From Lojkania enalia (taxonomy: Eukaryota; Ascomycota; Dothideomycetes; Pleosporales), in the NCBI GenBank assembly GCA_010094045.1, contig ML986606.1:202100-218064 (forward strand): DNA of 15,965 nt, in the 5' to 3' direction. The notes under the pieces are model-generated. The model did not search any database. It was given only the letters and a program-made list of their open reading frames with translations, and had not been told where the DNA came from. This document shows positions 10,142 to 15,965 of this stretch, in pieces; the first letter of the stretch is position 1; the number at the start of each line of letters is the position of its first letter. The position numbers were made by a program, and so were the translations under genes.

Positions 10142-10183
10142 TGGCTCATTCGATGGGGTGGCTCACTCGATGGTGCTTTACAT
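10142..10183 (-). repeat. 3' terminal inverted repeat of element A, unmutated
   Basis: The segment holds TGGCTCATTCGATGG and, right after, TGGCTCACTCGATGG, then TGCTTTACAT and TA. The doublet plan equals that of the verified ends of B and C, and the segment sits at the expected distance past the transposase stop (10055). The partner end lies outside the window, so the exact boundary is inferred. Confidence 0.65.
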
Positions 10184-10185
10184 TA

Positions 10186-10418
10186 GCATGAAAAGTCTTC
10201 TCTTTTGGCTAACCAACGTTGCCCATTGATATTTCGTTGCTAAAATTTAACCACACTATATCGTATCACCATTTGAGACAGCCTACAGCAATCTCTATCC
10301 CCAGATCTCGTCGAAAAGGCGAACAAAAAAGACATGATAGGTGAAACTCTTAATCGTGAAGCTTAAACCCTTTAAAAAAAAAGGCGATATACACACCTCT
10401 ATTTAGCCATTCTAAGGT
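10186..10418. other. intergenic spacer between element A and the minus-strand secreted gene
   Basis: No coding frame or repeat was recognised. Base composition is ordinary and CA/TG are present, so this is outside the strongly RIP-mutated zone. An A run at 10374-10382 (T run on the minus strand) lies downstream of the minus-strand gene in its 3' untranslated region. Confidence 0.6.
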
Positions 10419-10440
10419 CTACGGAAGAGTTTCTGTAGAC
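10417..10440. other. 10-bp inverted repeat overlapping the stop codon of the minus-strand gene
   Basis: GTCTACGGAA, loop GAGT, then TTCTGTAGAC: nine of ten arm positions pair. The stop TAG (minus strand, 10419-10421) lies inside one arm. It may be chance; no role is claimed. Confidence 0.4.
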
Positions 10441-11312
10441 AACGACAAGCTTTCACTCTGCCATAAAAGCCTTTGAGTCCTCACCCCATTGTCCACATCT
10501 AGTTGGTATAGCAAACGTCCACGCTCGGTATCGAGAAGTGGTCTCGGCCTTGTTGCATCTACCGCCTGGTCCACTGGAACATAAGGTTTGATTATAGGGC
10601 GGGTTCCTATTAGAGTTTGGACGTGGTCTGCCATCTGATTCACTAGGTCTTCATAGAGTAGTTTAGTGCCGCGTGCAGGTGCCATAATATATGCCTTAGT
10701 CTGATCAACGGGAAATTCGTTCTGGAGACCCGCAAGCCTCGGCCCTTCGGTTCCATGTTTTCTACCATTACCCCCGTTACTTAAGAAATTGATAACCTGG
10801 CCCTGGAAGTCCGCAGTGTTTTCGGTTTTTGGTGGATCAGCATTTTCATTCGTGTCGTCGAAAGCTAGATCCTCGAAGTAATGACCGCCGTAAATGTGTG
10901 TATTGGAGACTATGACAAGCAATGTGCAGCCGCAGAGGCCGGACATGCCAAAGTCGAAGGATTCCTGCCCAAGGGCTTTAATTCGGGATGTTGACCGGTC
11001 TATTTTGAACATGATGGCGTTCGGTTTCCCCCTTTGGCGCTCAATAGCGTCAACCGTGTCTTTCATGTAAGTTCCAATGGCTGTTCCTCCTCGGCCAACT
11101 CTGTCTAGAGTACGTTTCGTCCAATCACTAGTGCATCTTTCATCTTCCGTAGGGGTACAAATTGTCTCCAGGGAGCGAGCTCCCAGGAATCTTCTAGGAA
11201 AGAGGTCGGCGCTCGTTGTGATCCCACATTTGGCACGGCATTCTTCAGCTTGGGAGAAGGAAAGAAGGAATGTGAACAGCAATGCCAGCCGGCCAAATGC
11301 ACTAAAATGCAT
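10419..11312 (-). CDS. secreted protein with LCGC-T...H motif; deamidase-like fold suspected
   Basis: This is an intact, intronless 297-aa frame starting at the ATG at 11312. Residues 1-22 form a signal peptide (hydrophobic core LALLFTFLLSF, cleavage likely after SQA), so the product is secreted. Four Cys (25, 29, 52, 60) near the mature N-terminus could form two disulfides. The central block, about residues 118-150, is F-D-F-G-M-S-G-L-C-G-C-T, a beta-like LLVIVS stretch, then IYGGHYFEDLAF. I recall similar GCT...H-[WY/F]-E blocks in unnamed fungal secreted proteins. Cys129 and His144 are 15 residues apart after an L-x-G-C motif, as in CNF1 (Cys866/His881); BLF1 and CheD share the Cys/His idea. 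A Rho- or eIF4A-type glutamine deamidase role is only a hypothesis, and a third catalytic residue was not identified. The C-terminal third has no motif I know. Flanked by RIP-mutated transposons yet free of stops. Confidence 0.85.
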   Translation of the reverse strand: MHFSAFGRLALLFTFLLSFSQAEECRAKCGITTSADLFPRRFLGARSLETICTPTEDERCTSDWTKRTLDRVGRGGTAIGTYMKDTVDAIERQRGKPNAIMFKIDRSTSRIKALGQESFDFGMSGLCGCTLLVIVSNTHIYGGHYFEDLAFDDTNENADPPKTENTADFQGQVINFLSNGGNGRKHGTEGPRLAGLQNEFPVDQTKAYIMAPARGTKLLYEDLVNQMADHVQTLIGTRPIIKPYVPVDQAVDATRPRPLLDTERGRLLYQLDVDNGVRTQRLLWQSESLSLSTETLP

Positions 11313-12368
11313 TATAAATGGACTAAGAATATTCTGTCAGAGGAAAGAAGAATAAGTGGTCTATCGGAACGAGTTGTGAAAGATGATATGAGGTAAAGTG
11401 GAAGAAATATTTGTGCCAGGACGTACCTTATTTATTCACACCTAAACATTTCACTCTATAAGAATGAACAGAAATAGATCTGACCAATATATGGATCTCG
11501 ACTACTAATCCTTACCCATCCACAAAACTTCGCGAAACCATTGTCAACCTAGATCCTGTAGGAAACAGACTGTCTATATCCTAAAACGTGCAATGATAGA
11601 GCGGAGAAACAGACTAGCTGGGATCTGAATCGTTGCAGATGTAATTTTTAGGAGTTTTTCTTAGCCTGATTTCCTCCTTGCAATCCAAAATGTTTCAAGA
11701 GAGATGCCAAATACCTCGAATCAAGGCATTTTTAAGAGCTGGTGTGGTCAAGTTTGCTTACCGATCAAGGATTTCAAGCAACCAAGCCAACACGCTGGAA
11801 TCAAGAGGAGACACATATGCAAGGTATCCGCCAGTACCCCCAGTTCTACAGTGGAGATAAACGCAGAGACCTGTCATGTTTCCGAACATTAATATTAGCT
11901 AACCATTGTACGAGATCTTTTCGGTAAGATCTTGGCCCCATAACGGCAATACCTGACCCACAAATTGCCTGTTCCGGAAACGTATAAGCTTTCTAAGCTT
12001 TATGCGTGGTAAGATCAGTGGCGTGCCGTCTGCTTACATCTGTGCGGATAAAATTTGTTGACACTTTCATCTCCGCTGGAGGCTGTGTTCCCACGAAAAC
12101 TGTATCCAAGGAGCTTAATCAATACTACTAATGGTGACAAGGTTTATTATGGTGAAAGGATGCTCGATCCTACTGCAAGTGATCCTACTACAAGAATAGT
12201 TCGCTTTGAAACCGATCAAGGGCTCTAAGCGACCAGCCCCATCTCGATATCGGTGCTTGCGTTTAAAGCCCTGTTCTTAAATTCACTGCATCGGCATCAA
12301 GCTTCATTTACTCCCTTACCCTTACATTTCTTCCGTGACAGGAAAGGAGACCCAGTCACCTTTTAATT
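11313..12368. promoter_or_regulatory. divergent intergenic region (shared upstream DNA of both secreted genes)
   Basis: The two genes are divergently transcribed from this 1056-bp spacer, so it must carry both promoters. Small frames at 11678-11927 overlap one another in all three plus-strand registers and look random. Visible short structures are a near-palindrome ACGTATAAGCTTTCTAAGC continuing to ATGCGT (11980-12007) and a tandem 15-mer GATCCTACTGCAAGT / GATCCTACTACAAGA (12166-12195). A CT-rich stretch near 12310-12345, just before the plus-strand ATG, is typical of fungal core promoters. No RNA gene was recognised. Confidence 0.5.
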
Positions 12369-14039
12369 ATGAATGCGCTTCTGCTGTATTTTGTCCTGCT
12401 TGGCAGGGCATTTGCCAAACCTCTTCCACAAGATATTGTTGATATTCCGGTCCCGCTCTCTACTGGCGTTCCTCTCTCTACCGGTGTCGATACTACAACA
12501 AGATTTAATTTCACAACTATCCTCTCTAATCCATTCCCGGAAACCACTGATAACGCAGAAAGTTCCTTAGCTCTGACGACAGAATCTTCAAGCTTTGACA
12601 CTGCTGCACCGTCTACCACATCAGACTTTGGGATAGGTTCGTCGAATATCCCTATGACAACATCATCCAGTAATGGCGGACTCCCGATATTCACTTCAAC
12701 TGCTACCACAGAGCCTCCGAATTTCTCTACCGAGACCATTACAGGAATCGCCGCTAACACAATCTTACACACCACCGGCATGAATGGCCAGCCGACTGAT
12801 GTGGCCGTGATTCACAAGGACGATGATGATGATGACGATGATAATGATGTCGGAATAATACTATGGGGACTCCCAATTATAGCTGGAGTCCTTTTTGATC
12901 TACCCATCGCTACAATTCCTAACATTTTCTTCCCTTGTCCTGTGTGTGTTCCAGTTGCCTCACCGGGCACAGAAGGATCCGACCCAACAGATCCGGATGA
13001 CTCTCAAAATTCCGACAGCCCATCTTCAACTACAGGCCCGGAGTCCTCTTCGTCAACCTCATCTACTTCCTCGAGCTCGTCGAGTGCTCCGGTCTGCACC
13101 GCAAGGTTTCCTGATGAAGTCGATCCATATAACACAATGACTGCAGATACCTATGGCCCACCAGATGTTCTGACATTTTCATCGATGTCATCAGCCCCTG
13201 CTTCGGCGACTTCAGAACAATCGTCATCTTCTACTGACGCCTCAATACCATCAATAACGTCCACCCCAGCTTCTACTATAACAGCAGCTCCCAATTTGCC
13301 AAGTTCGGGGTTTGAATCTGGCTCGTGAGTCTCAGATCCCTACTTCTGATCAGATGGAGCTTACTAATACACAAAGTGTGGTATACGGACCAACAACCTT
13401 ATGCATCGGTCTCTCACCCGGTGGCGACTGTCAACCAGTTACGATTTCCGCAGGGTGCTGGGCTACAAAACCAGAGTGGAACTTCATACCGTCTACGACA
13501 TGCTCTGATCAGACTATAAGCACCGAAATAGCTACGACAGTGACCATCCTAGACCCATCCCCTACCCCGACACACACATCTGAGCCCGCCCCAGCTCGTC
13601 CAACAAATCTCAACTGCTACGCCGGAAAAGTGAGCTCGCCCTTCCGCTCTTTCAACGAACACGACCCAGACTCTGCGATTTCTCAGTTCTGCTCTGAATA
13701 TATGGGCGTGTACCCATCCACAATGGATAAATTCTACCCCCTAGACGGACAGACCTGGCTTGATTCCACATATCTCGCTGAAATCGAGGTCGTGAGGCGA
13801 TGCGACGATCCGAATCCATCCAATGATTTGGAGAACAAGTGCAAGTTTGCGCTGGGAGCCATTATATGGGACTGTAAGTATACCGGAACTACAATATAGA
13901 GGGATGCAGGGGCTAATATTCGATAGGTGATGCCGGGTCAGGGACTAAGTGGGGAGGCACTGCAGATTGGAATTGTATGTCATATAAGATCAATGGGCTT
14001 GATAGTGGGAAGTCGACTACAAGTTGGGAGGGAAATTAG
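12369..14039 (+). CDS. Ser/Thr-rich secreted protein with Asp8 tract and Cys-rich C-terminal domain; two introns
   Basis: I read it as join(12369-13324, 13377-13873, 13927-14039), 521 aa. Intron 1 (52 bp) has donor GTGAGT, branch-like TTACTAATAC and acceptor AAAG; intron 2 (53 bp) has GTAAGT, GCTAAT and GATAG. Phases match (Ser319 and Cys485 are split), and frames continue to TAG at 14037. Residues 1-16 are a signal peptide (ends AFA). Residues 30-145 are Ser/Thr-rich and likely O-glycosylated; 151-158 are eight Asp; 161-198 are hydrophobic with Pro and ending C-P-V-C; 200-310 are again Ser/Thr-rich. A Cys-containing stretch (320-365) and a C-terminal domain (about 396-508) follow, with Cys399, 424, 461, 474, 485 and 501 and a K-W-G-G turn at 492-495. 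I recall similar tails (FC..., C...ii..C, K-[YW]-G-G) in fungal GH18 chitinase-type and other secreted proteins, but no catalytic domain is present here. Function unknown; cell-surface or wall role plausible. Confidence 0.8.
12819..12848 (+). repeat. GAT/GAC trinucleotide run coding the Asp tract
   Basis: Ten GAY/AAY triplets in frame code D8-N-D (residues 151-160). Codons mix GAC and GAT, so the run is not a fresh perfect microsatellite. Confidence 0.8.
13325..13376 (+). other. intron 1 of the plus-strand secreted gene
   Basis: GTGAGT at 13325, branch-like ACTAATAC at 13363-13370, AG at 13375-13376. Without splicing the frame stops at TGA 13326-13328. With splicing it enters the next open frame in the right phase. 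Confidence 0.85.
13874..13926 (+). other. intron 2 of the plus-strand secreted gene
   Basis: GTAAGT at 13874, GCTAAT branch-like word near 13912, AG at 13925-13926. Splicing restores a Cys codon (T+GT) and continues into G-S-G-T-K-W-G-G, which completes the C-terminal domain. Unspliced, the frame ends at a TAG at 13897-13899. Confidence 0.8.
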
Positions 14040-14208
14040 GACATTAAAGTTCACTGTTTAAGGTGAATATTGTTGCAGGTTTTGCATTTAAGATATCGCA
14101 TTCCAGAAGCTTTGAAATACAATTTGTAACCTCAGGTCACGTGCCTGGTCAGCTATGTAGCACTTGACTAAGCAATCTCATGTAACGTGTTTCATCACTC
14201 CTCGGCGC
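14040..14208. other. 3' flank of the plus-strand secreted gene
   Basis: No gene. It contains a near-palindrome around CACGTG (CAGGTCACGTGCCTG, 14133-14147). Base composition stays normal until 14208, where the AT-rich block begins abruptly. Confidence 0.5.
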
Positions 14209-15562
14209 CAGGGTTGTCAACGATATAACGATAGAAACGATACGATTATCGGTTTTTTATCGGTATTTTATCTTATTAATCGTATATTATCGTTTATCGT
14301 ATCCTTTACCGCAGACGGTTAGGCTCGCTACCTGTAAACTCTCTTAATAGTTTGCATCTATATAAATACTATAATTTTATTAGTTATCGTACGATTGTAT
14401 TTTTAAATTTACTATATTATATCTAATTAATTAGTTTATAATATAAATATAGTATATATAAATATAGTATATTTATAAGCAGTCTTAACTATACTATTAT
14501 ATTACAAGTTATCTATCTATTAAATATTTAAAACTTCCTCTATTTCTTTATACTACTAATTTATCTTCTCTATACTTACTCTTATACGATATTAATATAA
14601 GCTTTAATAATCCTTCCTTTACTAATACTACTCTTTAGCCTTATAGTAATTACTATAAAGCTGCTTATATAACTTTTATTAATTAAGTTAACTAAATCCT
14701 CTACGCTAATTTAGTCTAGACTATTAGATATACTATTACTAGATTTAGTAGTTTAGCTACTAGTTAAGCTAATTTCCCAAACTCTACTACGTACGAAAAG
14801 ATTTTAATCTTCTATCTACTTATTATAGCTTATTTAAGTAAGAACTTCTACTTTATAGTAAGAAATTAATAGCCTAAATCTTATAATATATTTAATTTAA
14901 TTATTAAGAAGGGCTTTAAAATTATTAGACTTACTAACTTCCTAATTTACACTTAAAGTTTTTTTCTATATAATTTAGCTAATACTCCTATTATAGTATA
15001 ATATAACTAAATTAATACTACTATTCTTTTATTTTAGTACTAATCCTATATTAAGAGCCTTCTTATCTATTTCTATAGCGCTCTAAATATCCAGCTATAT
15101 AATTGTTATACTACCGCCTATAATTGTATAGAAGAATTTACTATATATACTAGATATATCTTTCTTGATAACTAGTTTAATAGTATATATTCTAACTATA
15201 TCTATACTAACTATACTTCTTAATATATTATTTATAATAATAATAACTCTAAACTAATATATAATAAATATACTAAGTATTATAGCCGTACTTATTTAGT
15301 ATTTCTAAAAGATAATAGTAGTAAGGGTAGTAGATTTCTTAGTAGAGTTCTTAGTAGTAGTTAATATTAGATTTAAAGTTAGGCTAAATATATTTCTTAC
15401 AATTTAAATATATATAATATATTATATTTAATTTTAGATACTTCTAAGTATCTTAAAAGTCTCCTACTAGAATTCTACTTTAATACTAACTTTTTATATA
15501 TTCTATATATTTAATACTTAATATACTAAACTATATTCTCTTCTATAAAAATATATAATAAT
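14209..15562 (+). mobile_element. DNA transposon relic, hAT-like left end, cut by gypsy
   Basis: AT-rich RIP-type sequence starts sharply at CAGGGTTGTC (14209), a start of the CAGGG type seen in many hAT elements. It is followed within 100 bp by many CGAT/ATCG words in both directions (14220-14305), which look like subterminal transposase-binding repeats. The inside (14500-15560) is too degraded for a secure call: plus-strand pieces such as NFYFIV near 14830 and a long stop-poor stretch near 15090-15170 hint at coding on the plus strand, but no catalytic motif was recognised. The right end is not visible because a gypsy LTR begins at 15563. It could also be another TIR element. Confidence 0.4.
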
Positions 15563-15965
15563 TATAACGATGTAAAGAAATCGTTCTATAAAAAGTTTTA
15601 TATATAACCTTATCCTAAAGCTTTTCGCTTATCTTATTCTACCCCTAGTTCTACCTCTTTTCCCTTCCGTATATAGTTGTATACTCTCTTATAAGTAGCT
15701 TAGTAGTTCTTCTATATCCTTTCGTATAAGGCCTATAGGTGTTAATAGAATTTCTAGGTCTCTAATCCCCCACGTACTCCTATATACCTTTAAGTAGATT
15801 CGTGCTATATTCGGACCTATTATCTTACCTACGCTGTTATATTATATAGAAGAACTTAATACTACTAGTAATAGCCTCTTTAATAATATCGTATTAATTG
15901 TTTATTTAACTATATTTAAGTCTAAAATATACCTAATTTAGTTTAGATTATAATACTTATATATT
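15563..15965 (+). mobile_element. second gypsy copy: 5' LTR/leader start, runs off the window
   Basis: It begins with TATAACGATGTAAAG and matches the reverse complement of 2255-2657 over its entire visible length, ending with the window. Orientation is opposite to the left copy, so its gag would start to the right of the window. Differences from the left copy are mostly transitions. CA and TG are slightly more frequent here (for example TGTAAAG kept, and CACGTACTCC near 15770), suggesting somewhat weaker RIP. Confidence 0.75.

Larger units (their letters stand above)
5053..10183 (+). mobile_element. Fot1/pogo-type DNA transposon A, split into three visible pieces
   Basis: Pieces at 5053-5228, 5739-5940 and 9604-10183 join into the C-terminal half of one plus-strand Fot1-like transposase followed by a 3' terminal inverted repeat. 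The 5' part lies beyond the copia insertion and outside the window. Interrupters are the copia element (left), the short direct-repeat element (5229-5738) and the nested pair B plus C (5941-9603). The 3' end is placed at 10183 before a TA, because 10142-10183 holds a tandem doublet (GGCTCATTCGATGG, then GGCTCACTCGATGG) like the doublets in the verified ends of B and C. The last 150 to 200 bp are hardly RIP-mutated. Confidence 0.75.

Noticed and set aside
10419..11312. Calling the secreted protein a proven deamidase toxin
   Set aside because: Only a Cys/His spacing and an L-x-G-C motif support it; overall sequence similarity to CNF1 or BLF1 was not seen, so it stays a hypothesis.
11077..11355. 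92-aa plus-strand and 65-aa minus-strand frames over the start of the 297-aa gene
   Set aside because: They are shadows; the 297-aa frame has a signal peptide and recognisable motif.
11678..11927. Three overlapping small plus-strand frames (60-62 aa) in the divergent spacer
   Set aside because: They overlap in different registers, have no signal peptide, motif or splice-supported extension, and their length is expected by chance.
12356..12781. 141-aa minus-strand frame opposite the start of the plus-strand secreted gene
   Set aside because: It is an antisense shadow of the Ser/Thr-rich coding sequence; the sense strand has a signal peptide, good introns and a coherent domain order.
12895..13140. 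81-aa plus-strand frame inside the second secreted gene
   Set aside because: It is an out-of-frame shadow within exon 1.
13312..13899. Separate 195-aa gene starting at an ATG at 13312
   Set aside because: The ATG lies before a perfect GTGAGT donor, the frame lacks a signal peptide, and splicing of 13325-13376 joins it in phase to the upstream exon. It is better read as exon 2.
1..15965. tRNA, rRNA or other RNA genes
   Set aside because: No cloverleaf, B-box pair or rRNA segment was recognised by eye on either strand; a tRNAscan/Infernal run would be decisive.

Overview
The window reads as filamentous ascomycete (Pezizomycotina) DNA: a small gene island of balanced base composition (about 10186-14208) between two very AT-rich blocks of dead transposons. 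In both blocks the dinucleotides CA and TG are almost absent and TA is very common, while CG survives. That is the mark of repeat-induced point mutation (RIP, C to T at CpA on either strand). Reading frames in the blocks are full of TAG/TAA stops where Gln or Trp codons would be, which is why no long ORFs exist there.

Left block (1-10185) is a stack of nested insertions. From the left: a Ty3/gypsy retrotransposon on the minus strand (1-2657; gag and protease remnants, 5' LTR at its right end); the 3' half of a Ty1/copia element on the plus strand (2658-5052; reverse transcriptase, RNase H, polypurine tract, 3' LTR); then a Fot1/pogo-type DNA transposon, here called A, cut into pieces (5053-5228, 5739-5940, 9604-10183). 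A is broken by a roughly 510 bp element with short direct terminal repeats (5229-5738) and by a second Fot1-like transposon B (5941-9603). B is itself broken by a third, C (6401-8232, transposase on the minus strand). B without C is 1829 bp and C is 1832 bp; each is flanked by a TA duplication. All three have C-terminal CCHC-knuckle remnants, and all three have an inverted-repeat end built from a tandem doublet of a short word.

Gene island: two genes for predicted secreted proteins. The minus-strand gene (10419-11312, 297 aa) is intact and intronless. It has a signal peptide and a Leu-Cys-Gly-Cys-Thr motif followed 15 residues later by His, a layout resembling the Cys/His pair of CNF/BLF1/CheD-type glutamine deamidases; this is a hypothesis. 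The plus-strand gene (12369-14039) has two introns that I placed from splice signals, giving a 521-aa Ser/Thr-rich secreted protein with an Asp8 tract and a Cys-rich C-terminal domain of a kind common in fungal secreted proteins.

Right block (14209-15965): a RIP-mutated DNA-transposon end that looks hAT-like (begins CAGGGTTGTC, with clustered CGAT words), cut at 15563 by a second gypsy copy. That copy begins with the same LTR as the left one but in inverted orientation, and runs off the window. Two secreted-protein genes isolated in RIP-mutated repeats is the layout often seen for effector loci of plant- or insect-associated fungi; lifestyle cannot be proved from this window.
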